The position numbers and the translations under genes were made by a program. A stretch of 64,000 nucleotides of DNA. Source: Novosphingobium sp. AAP83 (GTDB lineage Bacteria > Pseudomonadota > Alphaproteobacteria > Sphingomonadales > Sphingomonadaceae). Shown here one piece after another: positions 36,477 to 45,479 of the stretch (position 1 is its first letter; every line of letters begins with the position of its first letter). Where the stretch lies: the NCBI RefSeq assembly GCF_001295795.1, contig NZ_LJHY01000022.1, forward strand, positions 186,001 through 250,000, written 5' to 3'. The notes under the pieces were generated by a model, which did no database searches, was not told the DNA's origin, and worked only from the letters and a program-made list of their open reading frames with translations.

Positions 36477-37909
36477 GAAAACGCGTCCTGCTAGTTGAGG
36501 ATGACGCCTCGATTGCGCTGGTTATCACAGCAGCGCTTGAAGCTGAGGGCTTCAACGTTGATCGTTGCGATTCTATCGCCGGACGGGACCAGTTCCTTGC
36601 TAGCCATGCCTACAACTTGTTGCTAACCGATGTGATGCTGACAGACGGTGACGGGATAGAGACGATTGGCCGCGTGCGCGATGCCGATCCGGGCCTCCCG
36701 ATCATTATCCTTTCGGCGCAGAACACTCTGGATACCGCGGTTCGCGCAAGCGACACCGGAGCGTTCGAGTACTTCCCCAAGCCTTTCGATCTTGAAGAGC
36801 TTATCCGAACTGTAACGCAGGCAATTGGCAAGGCTGAGGCCGAAGCGTTTGATGTACCACAAGACGTGCCACAAGGCTTGCCGCTGGTGGGACGCAGTCC
36901 GGCGATGCAGGCGGTCTACCGCATGATCACGCGCGTGTTGCGCAATGATCTGACCGTGCTCATTCTGGGGGAATCAGGCACGGGCAAAGAACTTGTTGCC
37001 GAGGCCATTCACGAGCTTGGCAATCGCCGCGCCGGTCCGTTTATTGCGGTGAACACTGCCGCGATCCCCAGCGAATTGATCGAAAGCGAATTGTTCGGCC
37101 ACGAAAAGGGCGCTTTTACCGGGGCTGTGGCGCGCTCTATCGGCAAGTTTGAACAAGCTGGTGGCGGCACGCTGTTCCTTGATGAAATTGGTGATATGCC
37201 AATGCAGGCGCAAACCCGGCTGCTGCGTGCGCTGCAATCGGGCCAGGTCCGCCGCGTTGGCGGGCGTGACGAAATTACGCTCGATTGCAGGATTGTCGCT
37301 GCCACCAATCGTGATCTCCTGCCCATGATCGCCGCAGGCACTTTTCGCGAGGACTTGTATTACCGTATTGCGGTCGTGCCGATCGAATTGCCCCCGTTGC
37401 GCGAACGTGCTGACGATATCGAAGCTTTATCGCGCCATTTCCTGGCGCAGGCGGCGGCCGAAGGCCTCCCGCGTCGTCATTTGACCGAGGCCGGCGCAGA
37501 AATCCTTGCGCGCCAGCCTTGGCGCGGCAACGTGCGCGAACTGCGCAATTTCATCTATCGCCTGGCGCTGCTGGCACGCGATGAAATCATTGATGCCACT
37601 TCGATCGAGCCTTTGCTGGCACAGTCCGAAGGTGTAAGCGTTACGCGCCCTGCCGATCTGGCTATGTTCGATCCGGCAGATCTTGGTGCCGCGGTGGATT
37701 ACTGGATCGACAAACATCAACCGGCACATGGTGAGTATTATGGCGCGGCACTGGCTGCGTTCGAACGGCCACTGTTCCTTAATGTGTTGAGCAAGACCGG
37801 CGGTAATCAATTGCGTGCAGCACAGATGCTTGGCATCAATCGCAACACCTTGCGCAAACGCCTGTCGGACCTCGGCATCTTTCCGGACGACTATCTGACC
37901 AAGGACTGA
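36473..37909 (+). CDS. ntrC: Nitrogen-regulation response regulator NtrC
   Basis: 478 residues: a receiver domain (phospho-acceptor Asp53 in LLTDVMLTDGDG, Lys in FPKPFD), an AAA+ sigma54-activator domain (Walker A LGESGTGKE about 164-172, intact GAFTGA at about 213, FLDEIGDMP Walker B), and a Fis-type helix-turn-helix (GGNQLRAAQMLGINRNTLRK). All elements needed for sigma54 activation are present, unlike NtrX downstream. Transcribed with dusB-ntrB. Confidence 0.96.
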   Translation: MRKRVLLVEDDASIALVITAALEAEGFNVDRCDSIAGRDQFLASHAYNLLLTDVMLTDGDGIETIGRVRDADPGLPIIILSAQNTLDTAVRASDTGAFEYFPKPFDLEELIRTVTQAIGKAEAEAFDVPQDVPQGLPLVGRSPAMQAVYRMITRVLRNDLTVLILGESGTGKELVAEAIHELGNRRAGPFIAVNTAAIPSELIESELFGHEKGAFTGAVARSIGKFEQAGGGTLFLDEIGDMPMQAQTRLLRALQSGQVRRVGGRDEITLDCRIVAATNRDLLPMIAAGTFREDLYYRIAVVPIELPPLRERADDIEALSRHFLAQAAAEGLPRRHLTEAGAEILARQPWRGNVRELRNFIYRLALLARDEIIDATSIEPLLAQSEGVSVTRPADLAMFDPADLGAAVDYWIDKHQPAHGEYYGAALAAFERPLFLNVLSKTGGNQLRAAQMLGINRNTLRKRLSDLGIFPDDYLTKD

Positions 37910-37991
37910 TTTTCTTGGCCCAATCCTGTTTGTGCTGGGAGGCGGCTTTCCTCTTGCATTTCTGCAACAGGAGTGTTGTTATATAGCAACT

Positions 37992-40223
37992 ATGCAGCGA
38001 GACGGCACTATCAAGGTTCGACGCATGCCACGCTGGTGGCGGCGGGTTCTTGTAAGCCTCCGTCGGGCCAATGTGCTGCTCCTGATTGAATTGGCAGCTT
38101 CTGCAATCTTCGCTTTGATGGTTGCGGTCAGTTGGCTGACCGTCACCGGGTCGAGCAACCAAGGGCAGATCCTGCCATCGCGGCTGACCTCAACCTTGCT
38201 GATTGGCACGATTGCCCCGGCGATGGCACTGCTCGTGCTTGGCGGACGCCGCCTTGCCATTCGCCGCGCCAGTCGCAGCTTGCTGGGGTCAACCGGACGC
38301 CTGCATGTCCGCCTTGTGTGGCTTTTCTCGCTCATCGCCGCTGTGCCCACTTTGCTTGTCGTGGTGTTTGCATCGATTCTGTTCCAGTCCGGTGTTGAAT
38401 TCTGGTTTTCCGATAGCTCGCGCGGGATGCTGGAAAACGCCAACCAGCTCGCCCGAGGATACTATGAGGATAAGCTCCGCGACGTAGGCAACGAGACCGT
38501 CACCATGGCGGGAGACATCCGCGATTATCTCGATCAGGCCGCCATCACCTCGACAGAATTTGGGGAAGGCTATTCGTTTCAGGTCCTTAGCAGGCAATTG
38601 AATGAATCGGCTATTCTTGAACGCGCGCGCGATGGCTCATTACGCACCGCAGCGATTGTTGATCCGGAAAAATCGAACGACCGCCAACGTGTGTCCATGG
38701 CCGACCTAAAGCGACTTGATGCCGGCGAAACCGTCGTGGTCAACGCATCGGCGGAGCGGATTGATGCGGTAACCGCGGTCGATAAAAATCGCGGGATATA
38801 TCTCTACGCTGCCCGCAATTCCAACGCCCTAGCCCTTGAGCAATGGGAACGCGCTCAGACCGTTCTCAAAGCCTACGATATGCTCACGACCCGCGCCCGC
38901 GCCTTGCAATTGCGCTTTAACATCGCGCTCTTCGTGATCAGTCTGGCACTTGTCGGACTTGCGGTCTGGGCAGCATTGCGCTTTGCCGACCGGCAAGTTG
39001 CACCTCTGGCCGAACTAGTATCGGCCGCGCGCAACATCGGCAGCGGCAATTTTGCGATGCGCGTTGCGCAAAACAGCGGCACAGATGAAATCGGCCTACT
39101 GGCCCGGGCGTTCAATCGCATGACGCAGCAACTTGAAGGTCAGACTCAGGCGCTAGTATCGGCCAATGCTCAGTTGGAGGTTCGCCGCGCCTTTATCGAG
39201 GCCGTGCTCGAATCGATTACCGCAGGGATTGTGTCGATTGGCCGCGACGGGACGATCCAGTTGATAAATTCCTCTGCCGCGCGCTTGCTGCTCGCGCCGG
39301 GGGCAGGTTCACCGATTGGGAAGCCGCTGGCGGAAGTCTCGCCTGTCTTTGCGCAATTGGTTGCCTCCGGCCAAGCCAACAATGTTATCCAGCATCCGTT
39401 GGCAAGCGACTTGCGCACGCTGGCCGTGCGGGTTGCAAAGGATAGCAATGGCTATGTCATTACCTTTGAAGACATTACCCGGCAGTTGCTTGATCAACGC
39501 CGCGCAGCCTGGTCGGATGTGGCCCGCCGGATCGCCCATGAAATCAAGAACCCGCTCACGCCGATCCAGCTCGCCACCGAACGCTTGCGCCGCCGCTATG
39601 GTCGCCAGATCGAGACTGATCCCGAGCTGTTCGAAGAATTGACCGCCACGATCATCAGGCAGGTCGGTGATCTGCGCAAAATGGTTGATGAGTTTTCATC
39701 TTTCGCGCGCCTGCCAAAGCCTGTTTTCCGTGCCGAGGATGCCAGCGATCTTGTGCGGCAATCGCTGTTCTTGCAAGAAGTTGCGCACACCCAGATTGCT
39801 TATAATTTCGACAGCGACGCTGCGCATTACCCCTTGCAATGTGATCGCCACCAATTTGGTCAATGCATGACCAACGTGCTTAAGAATGCCGTTGAGGCAA
39901 TTGAGGCAAAAGCCAAATCTTCCGATGTGGATTATCGCGGGCAAATTGCTGTCATGCTTGCAGGCGATGATGAAACCGTGACGATTAACGTGACGGACAA
40001 TGGCATCGGCCTTCCGGCAGAGCGAGACCGCATCCTCGAACCCTATATGACCACGCGCGAAAAGGGCACCGGCTTGGGCCTCGCCATTGTTCACAAAATT
40101 GTCGAGGAACATGGCGGCGAGATGGAATTCACCGCCAAAGCCGACGGCGGGACATGCGTTACTATGCGCTTTGCCCGCGATCCCCTTTTGAATTCAGCCA
40201 CTACCGGCACCGAACAGGACTGA
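37992..40223 (+). CDS. ntrY: Membrane sensor histidine kinase NtrY
   Basis: 743 residues from ATG 37992; the frame is open to GTG 37932, and neither start has an ideal ribosome site (CAGGAG lies about 18 bases before the ATG), so the start is uncertain. Several N-terminal transmembrane segments (about 22-120), an extracytoplasmic region, another helix (about 320-345), HAMP, PAS, then the DHp motif [19 protein letters not shown] box NVLKNAVEAIE and GTGLGLAIVHKIV. NtrYX pairs respond to nitrogen or redox state and envelope cues in alphaproteobacteria. Confidence 0.93.
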   Translation: MQRDGTIKVRRMPRWWRRVLVSLRRANVLLLIELAASAIFALMVAVSWLTVTGSSNQGQILPSRLTSTLLIGTIAPAMALLVLGGRRLAIRRASRSLLGSTGRLHVRLVWLFSLIAAVPTLLVVVFASILFQSGVEFWFSDSSRGMLENANQLARGYYEDKLRDVGNETVTMAGDIRDYLDQAAITSTEFGEGYSFQVLSRQLNESAILERARDGSLRTAAIVDPEKSNDRQRVSMADLKRLDAGETVVVNASAERIDAVTAVDKNRGIYLYAARNSNALALEQWERAQTVLKAYDMLTTRARALQLRFNIALFVISLALVGLAVWAALRFADRQVAPLAELVSAARNIGSGNFAMRVAQNSGTDEIGLLARAFNRMTQQLEGQTQALVSANAQLEVRRAFIEAVLESITAGIVSIGRDGTIQLINSSAARLLLAPGAGSPIGKPLAEVSPVFAQLVASGQANNVIQHPLASDLRTLAVRVAKDSNGYVITFEDITRQLLDQRRAAWSDVARRIAHEIKNPLTPIQLATERLRRRYGRQIETDPELFEELTATIIRQVGDLRKMVDEFSSFARLPKPVFRAEDASDLVRQSLFLQEVAHTQIAYNFDSDAAHYPLQCDRHQFGQCMTNVLKNAVEAIEAKAKSSDVDYRGQIAVMLAGDDETVTINVTDNGIGLPAERDRILEPYMTTREKGTGLGLAIVHKIVEEHGGEMEFTAKADGGTCVTMRFARDPLLNSATTGTEQD

Positions 40224-40234
40224 CAGGACCCAAC

Positions 40235-41620
40235 ATGGCACTCGACATCCTCATCGTCGACGACGAACGCGACATCAGGGAACTGGTGGCAGGCGTGTTG
40301 AGCGACGAAGGCTATGGCTGCCGCACCGCAGCTGATAGCACATCGGCCCTAGCTGCGGTTGACGAACGTCGGCCTAGCCTCGTTCTGCTTGACGTATGGC
40401 TTCATGGTAGCCCGATGGACGGGCTAGAGGTTCTAGACGAAATCAAGCGACGCGAACCTGAATTGCCGGTCATCATCTTTTCAGGCCATGGCAACATTGA
40501 TACGGCCGTTTCCGCAATCAGCCGTGGCGCAATGGATTTCCTCGAAAAGCCGTTCGAGGCCGAGCGGCTGTTGCTGCTGGTCGAGCGCGCCACTGAAACA
40601 GAACGCTTGCGCCGCGAGAATGCCCGGTTGCGCCAAGGCTTTGTCATGGCCGATGAATTCACCGGCAACAGCACGGCGATAAATCAGGTCCGCGCCACAT
40701 TGAAACGCGTGGCCAATACGGGCAGCCGCCTTTTGATCACGGGTCCCGCTGGATCGGGCAAAGAGGTTGCCGCCCGTTTGCTCCATTCATGGAGCCCGCG
40801 TGCGCAAAACGCCTTTGTCACCGTCAATTCAGCCCGCATTACGCCTGAGCGTTTTGAGCAGGAGCTGTTCGGGGAGGAAATCGACGGCAAGCTGGTCCGC
40901 GCAGGGCTGCTAGAAATGGCGGACGGGGGCACTTTGTTCCTTGATGAGGTATCGGATATGCCTCCATCAAGCCAGGCCCGCATCTTGCGCGTGCTGACAG
41001 AGCAGGCCTTTGTCCGGGTTGGCGGGCATCGCCAATTGCGCGTGGATGTGCGGGTTGTCTCATCATCTTCGCGTCCGCTGGAAAAGGAAATTGCGGAACG
41101 GCGCTTTCGTGAGGACCTCTATTACCGACTCAATGTTGTGCCGGTCGCGATCCCTTCATTGACCGACCGGCGCGAGGATATTCCGCCGCTGGTTGACCAC
41201 TTCTTCGCGCGCTATGCCAATGAGCAAGGCGTTACGCCGCCTGCGGTTACCCCTGAAGCGATGGCAGCGCTACAAAGTTACGATTGGCCTGGCAATGTGC
41301 GCCAATTGCGCAATGTGATAGAACGAACGATCATTCTGGCTCCGAGAGACAGGCTTTCCAGAATTGACGGTGACATGCTTCCATCCGAAATCGTCGCAAC
41401 TCCGATAGGTGGAGAAACCGGCGGTTCGGCGCTGATGGGTGTGCCATTGCGGGAGGCGCGGGAGAACTTTGAGCGTGAGTATCTCAAGGTACAAATCCGG
41501 CGGTTTTCGGGCAATATATCCAAGACTGCCAGCTTCATAGGCATGGAACGCTCGGCCCTTCATCGTAAACTAAAACTGCTAGGAATGGCTGAGCGGCGGG
41601 AAGGCGAGGACGACGAATAG
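40235..41620 (+). CDS. ntrX: Response regulator NtrX lacking the GAFTGA loop
   Basis: 461 residues from ATG 40235, preceded by ACAGGA. Receiver domain with Asp53 in LLDVWLHGSPMDG and Lys in LEKPFEAERLL; AAA+ domain with Walker A GPAGSGKE and Walker B TLFLDEVSDMP; C-terminal Fis-type HTH (SGNISKTASFIGMERSALHR). Where NtrC reads GHEKGAFTGAVAR, this protein reads GEEIDGKLVRAG, so the sigma54-contact loop is missing. It probably acts as an ordinary DNA-binding regulator rather than a sigma54 activator. Eleven bases after ntrY. Confidence 0.95.
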   Translation: MALDILIVDDERDIRELVAGVLSDEGYGCRTAADSTSALAAVDERRPSLVLLDVWLHGSPMDGLEVLDEIKRREPELPVIIFSGHGNIDTAVSAISRGAMDFLEKPFEAERLLLLVERATETERLRRENARLRQGFVMADEFTGNSTAINQVRATLKRVANTGSRLLITGPAGSGKEVAARLLHSWSPRAQNAFVTVNSARITPERFEQELFGEEIDGKLVRAGLLEMADGGTLFLDEVSDMPPSSQARILRVLTEQAFVRVGGHRQLRVDVRVVSSSSRPLEKEIAERRFREDLYYRLNVVPVAIPSLTDRREDIPPLVDHFFARYANEQGVTPPAVTPEAMAALQSYDWPGNVRQLRNVIERTIILAPRDRLSRIDGDMLPSEIVATPIGGETGGSALMGVPLREARENFEREYLKVQIRRFSGNISKTASFIGMERSALHRKLKLLGMAERREGEDDE

Positions 41621-41789
41621 GAGTGGTAATACGCATTTATTCGGAACCAGCGGATATTTCCCATGTTTACCTGAGGCGAGTGGCAAACTACACTAAGCGC
41701 TTAACCCGGCAAAAGCAGTCCGAACTGTGACGGCCAGATCGCGAGGTCCTACCAAGGGGCTGAGCCAATAGAAAACGGAGTCAGAAGAA

Positions 41790-42371
41790 ATGACCGGAAA
41801 GACACTCACCGCGCGCCCCAAACCAAAAGTCGAGGCTGCTCCTGAAGCCGACTTGCCATCACCCGCACCGGTAACCGCACCGACCGGAGGCAAGGGCCAA
41901 AATCTGCAAGACCTGTTCCTTAACCATCTGCGCAAGAACAAGACCCCGGTCACGATGTTCCTTGTCAAGGGTGTGAAGCTGCAAGGCATCGTAACATGGT
42001 TCGATAACTTCTCGATCCTGCTGCGCCGCGATGGCCAATCGCAACTGGTCTATAAGCACGCCATTTCCACCATCATGCCGGGCCAGCAGCTTTCGGTTGC
42101 CCACTTCCAGACCACCGGCGAGGAAAACAGCAAGAAAGCGCGTCTGCTGCAGGAAATCTTCCTTTCGAGCGTGCGCGATTCCGGCGTTCAAGTGACCATG
42201 TTCCTCGTCAACGGTGTGATGTTGCAGGGCAAAGTCGCATCTTACGATCTTTTCTGCATGCTGCTTGAGCGTGAGGGCTATGTCCAACTCGCTTATAAGC
42301 ATGCCGTGTCAACAATTCAGCCCGCCGGTCACGTTGATCTGACTGGCGACTGGGATGGCGAGGATTCCTGA
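41790..42371 (+). CDS. hfq: Tandem-domain RNA chaperone Hfq (two Sm domains fused)
   Basis: 193 residues against roughly 70-100 for ordinary Hfq. A Pro/Ala-rich leader (1-36) precedes Sm domain 1 ([17 protein letters not shown]... [10 protein letters not shown], about 38-98), an 18-residue linker, and Sm domain 2 ([17 protein letters not shown]... [10 protein letters not shown], about 119-179). Both keep the YKHA core. Domain 1 keeps a basic rim segment (LRKNK) and KLQG; domain 2 has VRDSG there and MLQG. Hfq promotes sRNA-mRNA pairing; three chains could build a pseudo-hexamer. The start has a GGAG site. The stop overlaps the apparent hflX start. Confidence 0.95.
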   Translation: MTGKTLTARPKPKVEAAPEADLPSPAPVTAPTGGKGQNLQDLFLNHLRKNKTPVTMFLVKGVKLQGIVTWFDNFSILLRRDGQSQLVYKHAISTIMPGQQLSVAHFQTTGEENSKKARLLQEIFLSSVRDSGVQVTMFLVNGVMLQGKVASYDLFCMLLEREGYVQLAYKHAVSTIQPAGHVDLTGDWDGEDS

Positions 42372-43717
42372 GCACTTTTGAATTTGGCAACAACACCGGT
42401 GAAGTCGCCGGTGAAGTAACCCGTGGCGCGCGCGCCGTCGTCGTCCTCCCCGATATAAAACAGCGGGGAGGCGGCTTTGGCGCTGATGCGGATATGCGGC
42501 TTGAAGAAGGGCAGGGCCTTGCCCGCGCGATCGGTATCGAAGTGGTGGATTCGTTCATCCTGCCGATCCGCGCGGTGCGTCCGGCAACGCTGTTCGGTGA
42601 AGGACAGGTTGAACGGATCGGTGTTGCTTGCAACATGGCCGATGCGGAACTCGTGATTGTTGATGGCGCGCTTTCAGCCATCCAGCAGCGCAACCTTGAG
42701 GACAAGCTCAAACGCAAAGTCATCGACCGCACCGGCCTGATCCTCGAAATCTTCGGGGAGCGCGCAGCCACGGCTGAAGGGCGTTTGCAAGTTGAACTTG
42801 CCCACCTTGATTATCAGGCCGGACGTCTTGTGCGGTCGTGGACCCACCTTGAGCGGCAGCGTGGGGGCTTCGGCTTCCTTGGCGGTCCGGGTGAAACCCA
42901 GATCGAGGCCGACCGCCGCCAGATCCGCAACCGCATGGCCCGGCTGCGCAAGGAACTTGAGCAAGTGCGGCGCACGCGCGGGTTACATCGTGAGCGGAGG
43001 CAGCGTGCTCCCTGGCCGGTTGTGGCATTGGTGGGATACACCAACGCCGGGAAATCGACCCTGTTCAACCGTTTGACAGGCGCGACCGTCATGGCCGAGG
43101 ACTTGCTCTTTGCCACGCTTGACCCGACGATGCGTGCGATCCGGCTTCCGGGCGTGGACAAGGCGATCATGTCCGACACTGTCGGCTTCATCTCTGACCT
43201 GCCCACCCAACTTGTCGCCGCGTTCCGTGCAACGCTTGAAGAAGTGACTGGCGCTGATGTGATCGTGCATGTGCGCGATGTTGCCAATCCCGCCACGGCT
43301 GAGCAGAAGGCGGAGGTTGAGCAGATCCTTGTCGACCTTGGCATCAATGGGGAAGGGGGCACCATGATCCCGGTGATCGAGGTGTGGAACAAGTGGGACC
43401 TGCTTTCTTCCGAGGATCAGGCGGTGCGGCGCGATATCATCACGGCCAAGGTCGCAGATATGCCAATCGCGCCACTTTCGGCCCTGACGGGCGCGGGCGT
43501 CGAGGCGTTCCTCGACAAGTTGGGCGTGATGCTGACCGGTGGTGCGCAGACGCTGGAGTTGACGGTCCCGCTGGCAGACGGTCAACGCTTGGCGTGGCTG
43601 CATGCGCATGGTGATATTATCGACGAACAGCAAGTCGGCGATGAATCAGACGAACCGGCGATGCGGATCAAGGTCCGCCTGACACCGCGCGAGTTAGGGC
43701 GCTTTACCAGCCTCTGA
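42368..43717 (+). CDS. hflX: GTPase HflX, probable non-canonical CTG start
   Basis: Ribosome-associated GTPase that splits stalled ribosomes. The first ATG in frame (42494) would cut into the conserved N-terminal domain: upstream codons encode [23 protein letters not shown], which is family-like. Between the in-frame stop at 42335 and 42494 there is no ATG, GTG or TTG; CTG at 42368, overlapping the hfq stop as CTGA and preceded by GAGGA, is the best candidate (449 residues). GTPase motifs: [19 protein letters not shown] and NKWD. The 3' end overlaps convergent mazG by 24 bp. Confidence 0.9.
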   Translation: MSTFEFGNNTGEVAGEVTRGARAVVVLPDIKQRGGGFGADADMRLEEGQGLARAIGIEVVDSFILPIRAVRPATLFGEGQVERIGVACNMADAELVIVDGALSAIQQRNLEDKLKRKVIDRTGLILEIFGERAATAEGRLQVELAHLDYQAGRLVRSWTHLERQRGGFGFLGGPGETQIEADRRQIRNRMARLRKELEQVRRTRGLHRERRQRAPWPVVALVGYTNAGKSTLFNRLTGATVMAEDLLFATLDPTMRAIRLPGVDKAIMSDTVGFISDLPTQLVAAFRATLEEVTGADVIVHVRDVANPATAEQKAEVEQILVDLGINGEGGTMIPVIEVWNKWDLLSSEDQAVRRDIITAKVADMPIAPLSALTGAGVEAFLDKLGVMLTGGAQTLELTVPLADGQRLAWLHAHGDIIDEQQVGDESDEPAMRIKVRLTPRELGRFTSL

Positions 43718-44470
43718 CCGCTTGACGGCCTGCCACAGGGCTTCCTGCTCATCGAGGCTGAGATTTGGGAACTTACCCTCGGCGAGGGCCTCCATCGCGC
43801 GGAAGCGGCGTTCGAACTTTGCGTTGGCGGCGCGCAGAGCGTCTTCGGGGGCGACACCGTATTTGCGGACGACGTTGACTGCTGCGAAGAGGAGATCGCC
43901 TGCCTCGTCGATCCGCTCGGCGTCAGTGGCAGCTTCGCGCAGTTCGATGATTTCTTCGGCGACTTTTTCGGCGGCGCTATCGGGATCGGGCCAGTCGAAA
44001 CCCTGGCGGGCGGCGCGTTTCTGGAGCTTTTCGGCACGCATAAGGGCTGGCAGGGCGATGGCGACGCCATCGAGGGCACTGGTGGCGCCTTTGGCGGCGC
44101 GTTCGTTGGCTTTGGCGGTTTCCCAGCGGTCTTCGCGGGATTGGCCGTCGGGGTTTTGTTGATGAAACACATGCGGGTGACGGGTTTCCATCTTGTCCGA
44201 GATGGCGGCTGCAACATCATTAAAATCAAATAATTCAGACTCTTGCGCCATTTGCGCGTGAAATACGACCTGGAAGAGCAAATCGCCGAGTTCTTCCTTG
44301 AGCGCGGGCATGTCTTTGCGCTCTATCGCGTCGGCAACTTCGTAGGCTTCTTCGATTGTATAGGGGGCGATGGTGGCGAAGGTTTGCGCGCAGTCCCATT
44401 CGCAGCCGCGCTCTGGATTTCGCAAGGTGGCCATTATCGAAAGGAGTCTGTTGAGGGATGTCTCGCTCAT
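43694..44470 (-). CDS. mazG: Nucleoside triphosphate pyrophosphohydrolase MazG
   Basis: 258 residues with two MazG repeats: TIEEAYEVADAIERKD...ELGDLLFQVVFHA (about 38-75) and a second EEIIELREAATDAERIDEAG (about 168-187) followed by DLLFAAVN. Hydrolyses dNTPs/NTPs and, in E. coli, lowers ppGpp. It is the last gene of the long minus-strand run, 59 bp after the 55-aa membrane protein gene. Its end overlaps convergent hflX. Confidence 0.95.
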   Translation of the reverse strand: MSETSLNRLLSIMATLRNPERGCEWDCAQTFATIAPYTIEEAYEVADAIERKDMPALKEELGDLLFQVVFHAQMAQESELFDFNDVAAAISDKMETRHPHVFHQQNPDGQSREDRWETAKANERAAKGATSALDGVAIALPALMRAEKLQKRAARQGFDWPDPDSAAEKVAEEIIELREAATDAERIDEAGDLLFAAVNVVRKYGVAPEDALRAANAKFERRFRAMEALAEGKFPNLSLDEQEALWQAVKRSEAGKAP

Positions 44471-44529
44471 CGCGCATTGCTCCGAACTTAGATGTGATAA
44501 TAAGTATTATGTAAAATACCGGGCGATCA

Positions 44530-44697
44530 TCAACCGATAACTGACGCCACCAAGGCCACTGCGACGAAAGCGAAAAGCCACAAGGCTGCCATGCGCAAAC
44601 TGTCCGAAAGCCCGATTTGCCGACCGCGCAGGCCAGCGCCTACGAGGATCAAGGACGCTGCAATGCCGATCAACCTGACCACGTCATCGCCATTCAT
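44530..44697 (-). CDS. Small membrane protein, 55 aa
   Basis: The ATG at 44697 overlaps the stop of the metallo-hydrolase gene as ATGA, and the frame closes at 44530. Two predicted transmembrane helices (about 8-22, LIGIAASLILVGAGL, and about 37-54) are joined by a short basic loop GRQIGLSDSLR. The four-base coupling and hydrophobic pattern support a real gene; it is too short to be picked up by common length cut-offs. Function unknown. Confidence 0.75.
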   Translation of the reverse strand: MNGDDVVRLIGIAASLILVGAGLRGRQIGLSDSLRMAALWLFAFVAVALVASVIG

Positions 44698-45461
44698 AGC
44701 GCAATCACCATGCCATCGAACGCTGGCTCTACATGGCTTGGCGTTTCTGCGGCTAAAGTTTGATAGTCCATCGACTTGTCGAGATGCGTCAAGACGCCCC
44801 GGCCAACACGCGCGGCTTCGATCAGTTCAAGCGACATATCAAGATGCGCATGGGTCGGATGCGGTTTGCGGCGCAGGCAATCGACAACCAACACGTCCAC
44901 ACGATCAAACAAAGCGACCATCTCGGCGGTAATCTCGCTGAAGTCTGTCGCGTAACCGATTGATTTACCGTCCTGATCGAACCTGAACGCGGTCGATTGT
45001 GCTGGACCGTGCGGCATTTGGCAATGATTGATGCCGATGCCGCAGATCATGCGGACACGATCAAGATTGTCCAGTTCGCAGATTGTGTGATAGCCGAATT
45101 GTCCTGCAAAAACATAGCCGAAGCGCTGGCGCAAGCGGCGCACGGTTTCGGATGCGGCATAGGCTGGTATCGGACCGGCGCGGCCATAGCGCAGCGGCCG
45201 CAGATCATCGATGCCGTGGCAGTGATCTGCGTGATCGTGGGTCCACAAGACGCCGTCCACGCTATCGATATCACAAGCGAGGAATTGCTGGCGCAAATCG
45301 GTGGGCGTATCAACCAGCAAACGGCTACCATCGCTGCCTTCGACCATGATCGAAACGCGGGTCCGGCGGTTCTTCGGTTCTGCCGGATCGCAATCGCCCC
45401 AATCGTTGCCGATGCGCGGAACGCCGGTGGACGTGCCCGAACCGAGGATTGTGACCTTCAC
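44694..45461 (-). CDS. MBL-fold metallo-hydrolase (PhnP-like)
   Basis: 255 residues from GTG 45461 (GAAGG site upstream). Start chosen because the family begins VKVTILGSGTSTGVPRIG; a longer frame runs antisense-like through tatD. The metal-binding signature THDHADHCHGID (about 79-90) and a later LTHLD give the two-metal site of the beta-lactamase fold. Relatives include cyclic phosphodiesterase PhnP and tRNase Z-like enzymes; the substrate here is unknown. It follows tatD by ten bases. Confidence 0.9.
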   Translation of the reverse strand: MKVTILGSGTSTGVPRIGNDWGDCDPAEPKNRRTRVSIMVEGSDGSRLLVDTPTDLRQQFLACDIDSVDGVLWTHDHADHCHGIDDLRPLRYGRAGPIPAYAASETVRRLRQRFGYVFAGQFGYHTICELDNLDRVRMICGIGINHCQMPHGPAQSTAFRFDQDGKSIGYATDFSEITAEMVALFDRVDVLVVDCLRRKPHPTHAHLDMSLELIEAARVGRGVLTHLDKSMDYQTLAAETPSHVEPAFDGMVIAL

Positions 45462-45479
45462 AGTGGGACCTTCACAGTG
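45453..45479. repeat. 13-bp direct repeat at the tatD/MBL junction
   Basis: GACCTTCACAGTG occurs at 45453-45465 and 45467-45479, one base apart. On the minus strand the upstream copy supplies the tatD stop (CTG TGA) and the other copy supplies the GTG start of the next gene, and the GAAGG of the first copy serves as that gene's ribosome site. Confidence 0.9.

Noticed and set aside
37932-37991. GTG start of ntrY at 37932
   Set aside because: No ribosome-binding sequence precedes it and the added residues do not look like a membrane-kinase N-terminus; ATG 37992 preferred with reservation.
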